This document shows positions 7,245-13,243 of a stretch of DNA of 18,692 bases, in pieces (the first letter of the stretch is position 1; each line of letters opens with the position of its first letter). A model generated the notes under the pieces. It saw only the letters and a list, made by a program, of their open reading frames with translations. It did no database searches and was not told the origin of the DNA. The DNA is from Bacteroidales bacterium. Lineage in GTDB: Bacteria; Bacteroidota; Bacteroidia; Bacteroidales; Paludibacteraceae. Both the position numbers and the translations under genes were made by a program. The stretch spans positions 1-18,692 of the forward strand of contig CAAFYY010000083.1 of assembly GCA_900767385.1 (NCBI GenBank), given 5' to 3'.

Positions 7245-8768
7245 TTAATCTTTTATCAACGAACGACCTGTCATCTCCTTTGGTTGAGCCAAGCCCATCA
7301 GATGAAGCAAGGAGGGAGCCACGTCGGCAAGGATTCCGTCTTCTACCGTGGCATGGGTCTTGTTGGAGACAAAGACGAATGGAACAGGATTGAGGGAATG
7401 GGCGGTGTTTGGGGTGCCGTCGCCGTTCATGGCTTGGTCGGCATTACCGTGGTCGGCAATGATGATAGTATCGTAGCCATGGGCTTTGGCGGCTTCAACA
7501 GTGTCTTTCAGACAAGCATCGACAGCAACGACGGCTTTCTCGATAGCCTCGTAGATGCCGGTGTGTCCTACCATATCACCGTTGGCATAGTTGCAGACAA
7601 TGAAGTCGTACTGCTCACTGACAATCGCTTCCACGAGTTTCTCTTTCACCTCATAGGCGCTCATCTCAGGTTTGAGGTCGTAGGTCTGCACTTTTGGAGA
7701 GGGGACGAGGATACGGTCCTCTCCGTCAAAAGGTTGCTCGCGGCCACCGTTGAGGAAGAAGGTGACGTGGGCATATTTCTCCGTCTCTGCGATGTGCAAC
7801 TGACGGAGACCCTCTTTGGCGAGATATTCGCCTAAGGTGTTCTCCACGTTCTCTTTGTCGAAGAGGATATGAACATTCTGGAATGTAGCGTCGTATGGGG
7901 TCATGCAGCAATAGAAGAGGTCGGGAACAACGGTCATGTTCTGCTCCTCAATATTCTGCTGAGTCAATGCAATGGTGAGCTCTTTGGCGCGGTCGTTGCG
8001 ATAGTTGAAGAAGACGACTACGTCACCCTCTTGGATGGTTGCGACAGGAGCCTCGCCGCTGACGCAGACGATTGGTTTGACGAATTCGTCGGTGACTCCT
8101 TCTGCATACGATTGTTTGATAGCCTCGACGGCATTCTCTGCACGACGTCCCTCACCTCTCACCAAGAGTTTATACGCTTCGGCAACACGTTCCCAGCGTT
8201 TGTCGCGGTCCATGGCATAGAAACGTCCGACAACAGAGGCAATCTGTCCGCCATTGTTGTTGAGATGGTTTTGGAGGATTTCAACAAAGCCGGCTCCACT
8301 GCGAGGATCGGTATCGCGACCGTCCATGAAGCAATGAACAAAGGGCTTCAATCCTTCGGCAGCGACGCAGTCTGTCAGACGAAGGAGGTGTTCCAAAGAG
8401 CTGTGGACGCCACCTGTGGAGACCAGTCCCATGAGGTGAACGTTTTTATGATTCTTCTTGGCATGCGCGAGAGCCTCAACGAGCACAGGGTTCTTTGAGA
8501 GTGTTCCGTCGGCACATGCACGATTGATTTTTACGAGGTCTTGATAGACGACACGACCGGCACCGATATTGAGGTGGCCGACCTCAGAGTTACCCATTTG
8601 GCCATCGGGCAAACCGACTTTTTCGCCCGATGCTTGAAGTTGAGAGTGAGGATATGTTGCCAACAAGGAATCCCAATAGGGGGTTGGTGTCACGGCAATC
8701 ACATCGTCTTTACGGCCTGAGCCAATGCCCCAGCCATCACAAATTATCAATAATGCTCTATTTTTCAT
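7245..8768 (-). CDS. gpmI: 2,3-bisphosphoglycerate-independent phosphoglycerate mutase
   Basis: The product (507 residues, normal for the family) interconverts 3-phosphoglycerate and 2-phosphoglycerate in glycolysis and gluconeogenesis through a phosphoserine intermediate and two metal ions, usually manganese. All the expected catalytic residues are visible: D11 in 'ICDGWG', the phospho-acceptor S61 in 'GNSEVGHLNIGAGR', H122 in 'GGVHSS', 'DGRDTDP' at 149-155, 'RNDRA' at 257-261, K331, D398 and H402 in 'NGDMVGHTG', D439-H440 in 'ADHGNAD', and H457 in 'TAHSLNPVP'. It is cytoplasmic. It is the first gene after a TAnnTTTG -7 box and is followed after 11 bases by the secreted parvulin gene, so it leads an operon of envelope genes. 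The enzyme is typical; only its operon partners are noteworthy. Confidence 0.98.
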   Translation of the reverse strand: MKNRALLIICDGWGIGSGRKDDVIAVTPTPYWDSLLATYPHSQLQASGEKVGLPDGQMGNSEVGHLNIGAGRVVYQDLVKINRACADGTLSKNPVLVEALAHAKKNHKNVHLMGLVSTGGVHSSLEHLLRLTDCVAAEGLKPFVHCFMDGRDTDPRSGAGFVEILQNHLNNNGGQIASVVGRFYAMDRDKRWERVAEAYKLLVRGEGRRAENAVEAIKQSYAEGVTDEFVKPIVCVSGEAPVATIQEGDVVVFFNYRNDRAKELTIALTQQNIEEQNMTVVPDLFYCCMTPYDATFQNVHILFDKENVENTLGEYLAKEGLRQLHIAETEKYAHVTFFLNGGREQPFDGEDRILVPSPKVQTYDLKPEMSAYEVKEKLVEAIVSEQYDFIVCNYANGDMVGHTGIYEAIEKAVVAVDACLKDTVEAAKAHGYDTIIIADHGNADQAMNGDGTPNTAHSLNPVPFVFVSNKTHATVEDGILADVAPSLLHLMGLAQPKEMTGRSLIKD

Positions 8769-8839
8769 CTATTTATATCATATCTGCAGTGAGCCATGTC
8801 TTGAAACAAAGACTTCTTCACCGCCTAATTTACCGACTA

Positions 8840-8847
8840 CAAAGATA
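8840..8847 (-). promoter_or_regulatory. Bacteroidota -7 promoter box for the gpmI operon
   Basis: Read on the minus strand this is TATCTTTG, a perfect match to the TAnnTTTG -7 element of the Bacteroidota primary sigma factor. Transcription should start near 8833, leaving a leader of about 65 bases before the gpmI ATG at 8768. No TTTG -33 box lies at the usual 19-21 base distance; the nearest candidate is CTTG about 23 bases upstream, so the upstream element is weak. It is the only good promoter-like sequence between the terminator ending at 8900 and gpmI. Confidence 0.6.
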
Positions 8848-8899
8848 CAACGATTTTTTCGTTTAGTATTCAAGTGGTTGGGCTTTTCTTTCATTCCTC

Positions 8900-8943
8900 C
8901 CACAAAAACAGCAAGGCCCTCAAAGTCTGTGCTTTGAGAGCCT
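8900..8943 (-). terminator. Intrinsic terminator after the OM-barrel gene pair
   Basis: On the minus strand AGGCTCTCAAAG (8943-8932) pairs with CTTTGAGGGCCT (8925-8914) across a 6-base loop, giving 12 base pairs with one G-U. It is followed after a short TGCTG by TTTTT (8908-8904). It sits about 27 bases after the stop of the third OM-barrel gene. The opposite strand lacks a T-run after the stem, so it works only for minus-strand transcripts. Confidence 0.85.
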
Positions 8944-8970
8944 CGTATTTAGGATTATTCCTCGTGTCGT

Positions 8971-9582
8971 TTAGAAGACGTAGCGAACGCAGAATGCGAC
9001 ATCCCACAAGCCTGGAGTGTGGAACTTGATGCCGTTCTTGTTGGTTTTGCCGTCGTAGGGGATACGTTTGCCAAGGTCAACACCGAACAAAGGACGATAG
9101 TCGATGGCCAATGCCAAAGGCACGCTGCTGAGTTCGTATTCAAAACCTACGATGCCTTGGATGCCGATGAAGCCGTAATCGTAGAGGTCGCATGGTCTGC
9201 CGTTGAGAACAGACTCAGCATAGGCGTGGTCGTTCATATACCATGCGGTTGTTTTGCTACGAAACATCTCCAAATGAGCCCAATCGAAGTCTCTGCCGCT
9301 TGGAGCATAACCGCCGCCGATACCGAATCCGCCGTAGGACGACCATGTGCCAGAGGCGCTTGAGCCATTGACCTGACTACGCCAAGCGTAGGTCACTGAT
9401 GCTTGAAAGCCACGGTAGGCATAGCCGCCAAGGTCGATTTGCAACATATTGCCATAGTTCACCTCTTGTTGAAAAGAGAGTTCAGCATTTTGGCCGACAC
9501 GCACACCGATAGCATGTGGTTGAGCCATTGCAGCTGTTGCCATTGCCAAGCAGCAAGCCACAATCAACATGATTTTTTTCAT
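8971..9582 (-). CDS. Small outer-membrane beta-barrel protein, divergent third paralogue
   Basis: The protein has 203 residues with a signal peptide cleaved near 'AMAQ' (residue 21). The mature part begins 'PHAIGVRVGQNAELSFQQE', matching the start of the two neighbouring paralogues, and contains alternating beta-strands rich in Gly, Tyr and Phe. The stretch 'GIVGFEYELSSVPLALAIDY' at about 143-162 aligns with the highly conserved segment of the others. It ends 'CVRYVF', with a terminal phenylalanine as in typical barrel proteins recognised by the Bam complex. It carries about 40 extra residues in the middle (about 93-130, including 'SKTTAWYMNDHAYAESVLNG'), probably a longer surface loop. It follows the upstream paralogue by 17 bases and is likely co-transcribed. 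The specific role is unknown; it could be a structural or porin-like barrel. Confidence 0.85.
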   Translation of the reverse strand: MKKIMLIVACCLAMATAAMAQPHAIGVRVGQNAELSFQQEVNYGNMLQIDLGGYAYRGFQASVTYAWRSQVNGSSASGTWSSYGGFGIGGGYAPSGRDFDWAHLEMFRSKTTAWYMNDHAYAESVLNGRPCDLYDYGFIGIQGIVGFEYELSSVPLALAIDYRPLFGVDLGKRIPYDGKTNKNGIKFHTPGLWDVAFCVRYVF

Positions 9583-9599
9583 ATCTCGTAAATGTTATT

Positions 9600-10115
9600 T
9601 TAGTTGAATTTATATCTCACGCTGAAGGCGATACTGGTCATGCCATACTCGTGGAAGCCGTGTCCGAAAGCAGGACCAATGACAGGACGATAGTCCAGGG
9701 AGAGTTGGAGCGGAAACCAGAAGTTGTATTCCACGCCAATGCGGCCTGCGACGCCGACAAACATGCAATAGTGGCCGTTGACATCTTCCGGATGTTCCTG
9801 ATCTTTACGATATCTGTAGTAGTTAGCGCCCAATCCGGCACCCACACCGGCATACCAGTTCCAGGAGCCTTCCTCTTCCCACGATGTGATAGGGAAGATC
9901 CAGTCGTAGGTGGCTGCGGCATGCAGTCCGCCGAAAATGTTGAATACGGCAGGGAAACCGACCTCGGCTTCAATCATATTGCGTTCGCCCAACTGATGTT
10001 GGTAACTGACTTCCCAATCGCCGAAGATTCTGCCACCGATGGCACGTGGCTGCGCTGCCAAAAAGGCAGAAAAGCAGAGAATGGCAGCCAGCAGAGTCAA
10101 TAGTTTTTTCTTCAT
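9600..10115 (-). CDS. Small outer-membrane beta-barrel protein, second paralogue
   Basis: I choose the ATG at 10113-10115 because the signal peptide (MKKKLLTLLAAILCFSAFLAAQ) starts there; a longer frame from 10142 would begin upstream of the predicted transcription start. The protein has 171 residues. The mature part opens 'PRAIGGRIFGDWEVSYQHQL' and holds 'EYNFWFPLQLSLDYRP' at about 129-144, identical in the neighbouring upstream paralogue. It ends 'SVRYKFN', so the usual terminal aromatic residue is followed by one Asn. Size and strand pattern suggest a small barrel of about eight strands exported to the outer membrane. The promoter at 10140-10171 gives it a leader of under 20 bases. It is separated from the first paralogue by a terminator. 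Function beyond membrane location is not known. Confidence 0.87.
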   Translation of the reverse strand: MKKKLLTLLAAILCFSAFLAAQPRAIGGRIFGDWEVSYQHQLGERNMIEAEVGFPAVFNIFGGLHAAATYDWIFPITSWEEEGSWNWYAGVGAGLGANYYRYRKDQEHPEDVNGHYCMFVGVAGRIGVEYNFWFPLQLSLDYRPVIGPAFGHGFHEYGMTSIAFSVRYKFN

Positions 10116-10139
10116 AAGTCGTATTATTGAATTAGGCGA

Positions 10140-10171
10140 CAAAGATACACCATATTCTTTAGAAAAACAAA
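10140..10171 (-). promoter_or_regulatory. Bacteroidota promoter for the OM-barrel gene pair
   Basis: On the minus strand there is TTTG at 10171-10168, then exactly 20 bases, then TATCTTTG at 10147-10140. This matches the TTTG-N19-21-TAnnTTTG consensus in both boxes. Transcription should begin near 10133, just upstream of the ATG at 10115. The -33 box shares bases with the foot of the terminator hairpin of the preceding gene. Confidence 0.85.
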
Positions 10172-10200
10172 GGCTACCTGCGAAATTCGCAAGCAGCCTT
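10160..10200 (-). terminator. Intrinsic terminator after the first OM-barrel gene
   Basis: On the minus strand AAGGCTGCTTGCGAA (10200-10186) pairs with TTCGCAGGTAGCCTT (10184-10170) over 15 positions, with only two G-U pairs, though the innermost bases must open to form the loop. A T-rich tract (TGTTTTTC, 10169-10162) follows. It lies about 26 bases after the stop of the first barrel gene and overlaps the -33 box of the next promoter. Confidence 0.85.
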
Positions 10201-10226
10201 CATTTATTGTGAAACTAATCGGTTGA

Positions 10227-10718
10227 TTAGTTGAAACGGTAGCGGACACCGAGAGCGACGCCGTAGAAGCCAGCGTCATAGAAGCCGTGGTTGAAGCCAT
10301 AGCCGATTACTGGACGATAGTCCAAAGAGAGTTGGAGTGGGAACCAGAAGTTGTATTCCACACCGATACGGCCAGCGATGCCGAGGAAACCGTGACCATT
10401 GTGGTCTTCTGCTTTACAGTTGTAGAAACCGCCAGCGAGACCTACGCCAGGATACCAGTTCCATTCGCCTTTGCCGCTCCATGAGTTGAATTTGAAGATC
10501 CAGTCATAGGTACAGGCAGCGTGAACGCCCCAGTGGCCGTCGAAGGCATTGAAGAAACCAGGAACACCAACTTCCAAGTCGATCATGTTGTTGCCCAATT
10601 GATGTTCATAAGAGAAGTCGGCATCACCACCAAGGCGAACACCGATAGCGCGTGGCTGTGCATAGGCAGCAAGGCCGAGGCCGAGCACCATTGCGAGGGT
10701 TAATAATAATCTTTTCAT
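10227..10718 (-). CDS. Small outer-membrane beta-barrel protein, first paralogue
   Basis: The ATG at 10716-10718 is preferred over an open frame from 10772 because it starts directly at the signal peptide (MKRLLLTLAMVLGLGLAAYA, then QPRAIGV). The protein has 163 residues. The mature part opens 'PRAIGVRLGGDADFSYEHQL' and carries 'AGRIGVEYNFWFPLQLSL' followed by 'DYRPVIG' (about 115-139), nearly identical to the second paralogue. The middle is rich in Gly, Trp and Tyr ('GEWNWYPGVGLAGGFY'), as in transmembrane beta-strands. It ends 'GVRYRFN'. The likely location is the outer membrane, as a small barrel of about eight strands. It stands alone between the ilvE terminator and its own terminator, so it is probably a single-gene unit. 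I cannot assign a substrate or role. Confidence 0.88.
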   Translation of the reverse strand: MKRLLLTLAMVLGLGLAAYAQPRAIGVRLGGDADFSYEHQLGNNMIDLEVGVPGFFNAFDGHWGVHAACTYDWIFKFNSWSGKGEWNWYPGVGLAGGFYNCKAEDHNGHGFLGIAGRIGVEYNFWFPLQLSLDYRPVIGYGFNHGFYDAGFYGVALGVRYRFN

Positions 10719-10902
10719 AAAATGTTTGTTTAGTATGTTTATATTATTATATTCGAGTACAACGTTAGTCAAAATTCTTGAAACTTTGGCTATTTTCCAA
10801 GCGACAAATGCCTTTGGAGCCTAAGGTGTCGAAGGATTCAACCCGATTTGATAGACTGCGAGTAGGCACAAAGGTTTAACGCCGCCGCTCTTTTTCTTCT
10901 TG
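10719..10902. other. Intergenic region between ilvE terminator and first OM-barrel gene
   Basis: No coding frame is supported here. The region must hold the promoter of the first barrel gene, but I find no full TTTG/TAnnTTTG pair. The closest -7 match on the minus strand is TAACGTTG (10767-10760), one mismatch and without a spaced -33 box. The 55 bases nearest the ATG are AT-rich, which is usual for Bacteroidota leaders. Confidence 0.5.
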
Positions 10903-10940
10903 AAAAAAAAGAAGTCCCCCGCTTTTCAACAGAGGACTTC
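10903..10940 (-). terminator. Intrinsic terminator of the glycan/ilvE operon
   Basis: On the minus strand GAAGTCCTCTG (10940-10930) pairs with CGGGGGACTTC (10921-10911) across an 8-base loop, giving 11 pairs including two G-U. It is followed at once by eight T residues (10910-10903). It lies 18 bases after the ilvE stop and is the strongest terminator in the window. Confidence 0.93.
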
Positions 10941-10958
10941 AGGCTATTTCGTAGAGGA

Positions 10959-11987
10959 TTAGAGTTCTACTTCAGTGATCCAGCCGTGTTTGTCTTCAGC
11001 CTCACCGAGTTGGATAGCGCGGAGAGCGTTGTAGAGCATCAACGACTTAGGACCTGGTTGGCCGTCTTTGCCGAAGGTATAGCTCTTGCCTGTCTCTGGG
11101 TCGTCGATACGTGAGATAGGGCTGATTACGGCAGCTGTGCCGCAAGCGCCTGCCTCGTCGAAATCAACCAATTCGTCGATAGCGATTGGACGACGCTCAA
11201 CTTGCAAGCCGAGGTCTTCTGCCAACTGCATCAAGCTCTTGTTGGTGATTGATGGGAGGATAGAGGTGCTCTTAGGGGTAACGTATGTGTTGCCTTTGAT
11301 ACCGAAGAAGTTGGCAGCACCAGCCTCGTCGATATATTTCTTCTCTTTAGCGTCGAGATAGAATTCGCAAGCGTATTGACCACCGTGGCAAGCCTCCACG
11401 TGAGCGCGGAGAGAAGCAGCGTAGTTGCCGCCTACTTTGTAGATACCTGTGCCGAGTGGGGCTGAGCGGTCGTATTTGCGTGAGATAACGTATGGGTTAG
11501 CTTGGAAACCGCCTTTGAAGTAAGGGCCTACTGGAGTTACGAATACCACGAAGAGATATTCGTCGGCTGGTTTCACGCCAACGGTGATGCCTGTACCGAA
11601 GAGCACTGGACGGATGTAGAGAGAAGCGCCAGTCTCGTATGGTGGGATGAAGCGAGCGTTGAGTTTAACAACTTTGAGGATAGCCTCTTCGAATTTCTCC
11701 AATGGGAGCTCTGGCATGCATACGCCTTGACATGAGCTTTGGAGACGTTTGCCGTTTTCTTCCAAGCGGAAGATGCGTACTTTGCCGTCTTTGCCACGGA
11801 AAGCTTTCAAGCCTTCGAAAGCCTCTTGACCATAATGGAGGCAAGAAGCGGCCATGTGAACGTTTACGGTAGCTTCTGAGCTAACTTCAATTTCACCCCA
11901 TTTGCCGTCGCGATAGTAGCAACGAACATTGTAGTCAGTTGGAACATAGCCAAAGCTGAGGCTGCTCCAATCGATTTCATTTGTCAT
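10959..11987 (-). CDS. ilvE: Branched-chain amino acid aminotransferase
   Basis: The enzyme (342 residues) transfers the amino group between glutamate and the keto acids of leucine, isoleucine and valine, using pyridoxal phosphate, in the cytoplasm. It belongs to fold-type IV aminotransferases and resembles the longer BCAT group rather than the ~309-residue E. coli form. Visible motifs include 'HYGQEAFEGLKAFRGKDG' (51-68), the likely PLP-binding K184 in 'GIYKVGGNYAASL', E221 in 'YIDEAGAANFF', and 'ACGTAAVISPI' (281-291), which contacts the cofactor phosphate. Its start lies inside the end of the WbqC-family gene (11-base overlap), so translation is probably coupled. It closes the polysaccharide operon just before a strong terminator. 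The function is secure; the reason for its place behind glycosyltransferase genes is not. Confidence 0.96.
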   Translation of the reverse strand: MTNEIDWSSLSFGYVPTDYNVRCYYRDGKWGEIEVSSEATVNVHMAASCLHYGQEAFEGLKAFRGKDGKVRIFRLEENGKRLQSSCQGVCMPELPLEKFEEAILKVVKLNARFIPPYETGASLYIRPVLFGTGITVGVKPADEYLFVVFVTPVGPYFKGGFQANPYVISRKYDRSAPLGTGIYKVGGNYAASLRAHVEACHGGQYACEFYLDAKEKKYIDEAGAANFFGIKGNTYVTPKSTSILPSITNKSLMQLAEDLGLQVERRPIAIDELVDFDEAGACGTAAVISPISRIDDPETGKSYTFGKDGQPGPKSLMLYNALRAIQLGEAEDKHGWITEVEL

Positions 11988-12642
11988 AATTGTTTGTTTT
12001 ATTGTTTATTATTTTATTATTTTCTAAGAGATAGAGGCGTGCCTCGCGACCGATATTGAACACCATGTCCAAGATGCTCAAGCGCTCCACGAAGCCGAAT
12101 CGTTGCTGAAAAACCTGATGATAGGCATCCATACAATGTGCGTGCAAAGGTACACACTTTTTTTTAGGATGAAGGCATGAACGCATATCATTTTTTAAGT
12201 TACCCCCCTTTTCGTAGTGGTCGGTACTTACAATATCTAATTCTTCGAAGGCTAACCATGAAAGAATTTTATTTTGGAGTAGATTGTTCCATGCCATCAG
12301 ATGGGTTGGATGCGACTGATAGAGAGCCAACAGTTCCTCACGGAAATACATGAAATAGGGGGAGGAGCTGTAGGCGCTCTCGATGGCGCGGAAATGGAGT
12401 GTTGCCCAGTCGGTGTTCCATGCGATCTTCACCTCTTTCATCGGTGTGTCGGAGGCGGGTTTCTCCACGGGGATGGAGAGGTCGAGGGGTCCGCCAGCCG
12501 TCATGATGCGGCAGCGGTTGGCAAAGGTCTGACGCTCATAATGTCCGTAGGCTTCAAGGGCCACAGGGGTGTTGACCAACCAGCTGTAGTAGTCAACCGG
12601 TCCGCAATAGGCTGTGGGGAGAAGCGTGCGTTCAGCGAGCAT
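11977..12642 (-). CDS. WbqC-family protein
   Basis: I choose the ATG at 12640-12642 (221 residues, beginning MLAERTLLPTAYCGPVDYYS). A frame from 12696 would overlap the marC-like gene and add a tail without family features. WbqC-family hallmarks are present: 'LPTAYCGPVDYYSWL', 'HYERQTFANRCRI' (34-46), 'GPLDLSIPVEKP', 'DWATLHFRAIESAYSSSPYF' and the end motif 'FQQRFGFVERLSILDMVFN' (178-196). The family is found in polysaccharide biosynthesis loci and its biochemical role is unsettled. The last residues (about 207-221, Asn/Ile/Lys-rich) come from very AT-rich DNA overlapping the ilvE leader and start. A run of eight A residues on the coding strand (12155-12148) encodes three lysines. It follows the MarC gene by 13 bases. 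Confidence 0.9.
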   Translation of the reverse strand: MLAERTLLPTAYCGPVDYYSWLVNTPVALEAYGHYERQTFANRCRIMTAGGPLDLSIPVEKPASDTPMKEVKIAWNTDWATLHFRAIESAYSSSPYFMYFREELLALYQSHPTHLMAWNNLLQNKILSWLAFEELDIVSTDHYEKGGNLKNDMRSCLHPKKKCVPLHAHCMDAYHQVFQQRFGFVERLSILDMVFNIGREARLYLLENNKIINNKTNNYDK

Positions 12643-12655
12643 GGATGTTGTTGTT

Positions 12656-13234
12656 TTATAAGAGGTGACTGAGGTTGGAGGCAAAGAGTTTGACACACAT
12701 TGCCAGGAGGATGATGCCGAAGAATTTGCGCATCACATAGACCACGCCGTCGCCGATGAGTTGGTGTATCTTCTTGGTTGAGCGCAGCACGACATAGACC
12801 CAGACGATGTTCAGCACGAGGGCTATCACGATATTGATGAGGTCGAAGTCGGCACGCATAGAGAGGATGGCGGTGATGGAGCCTGGTCCTGCCACCAGCG
12901 GGAAGGCGAGAGGGACGACAGACGACGCACCCTTCGGACCGTTATAGCGGATGATGTCGACGCCAAGAATCATCTCCAGCGCCATGATGAAGAGCACCAG
13001 AGAGCCTGCCACGGCAAACGACTGGGTGTCGACGCTGAAGAGGCGGAGAATGAGGTCGCCAGCAAAGAGGAAGGCAACGAAGATCACGATAGATGCCAAC
13101 GTGGTGCGGAGGGCGTTGACCTCTTCGCCCCGTTGTTGAAGACCCAAGATGATAGGCACTGCGCCCAAGATATCGATGATGGCGAAGAGGGCGAGAAAGG
13201 CACCGCCGATTTGTGTTATATCAAATTGTCCCAT
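12656..13234 (-). CDS. MarC-family integral membrane protein
   Basis: The product has 192 residues and about six hydrophobic spans (roughly 8-31, 44-65, 70-91, 105-124, 132-150 and 166-185). The family signature 'PLAFPLVAGPGSITAIL' (108-124) and the opening 'GAFLALFAIIDILGAVPIIL' place it in the MarC group of inner-membrane proteins. MarC was named for multiple antibiotic resistance, but later work did not support that role; some relatives act in amino acid transport or export, and the substrate here is unknown. It starts 9 bases after the GT4-GT2 fusion gene and ends 13 bases before the WbqC-family gene. With ilvE in the same operon an amino-acid-related role is conceivable, but that is only inference. 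Confidence 0.92.
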   Translation of the reverse strand: MGQFDITQIGGAFLALFAIIDILGAVPIILGLQQRGEEVNALRTTLASIVIFVAFLFAGDLILRLFSVDTQSFAVAGSLVLFIMALEMILGVDIIRYNGPKGASSVVPLAFPLVAGPGSITAILSMRADFDLINIVIALVLNIVWVYVVLRSTKKIHQLIGDGVVYVMRKFFGIILLAMCVKLFASNLSHLL

Positions 13235-13243
13235 AGTTTAATG

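Noticed and set aside
6430..7248. A 272-codon open frame on the plus strand opposite the large parvulin gene
   Set aside because: No recognisable domain, and the minus strand carries a clear secreted isomerase over the whole stretch, so this is a shadow frame.
9685..10373. Near-identical 62-base segments read as a dispersed repeat or recombination site
   Set aside because: They lie at the same place within paralogous coding genes and encode the same protein motif, so shared ancestry explains them without a mobile element.
10760..10790. Candidate promoter of the first OM-barrel gene (TAACGTTG on the minus strand)
   Set aside because: The -7 box has one mismatch and no TTTG lies 19-21 bases upstream. 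A second option, TTTG at 10774-10771, has no matching -7 box. Neither is good enough to list as a feature.
10891..10916. Inverted repeat of T-rich and A-rich tracts (tttttcttct / aaaaaaaagaag) beyond the ilvE terminator
   Set aside because: It is a weak A/T pairing that shares the T-tract and stem of the stronger GC-rich terminator, so I do not count it as a separate element.
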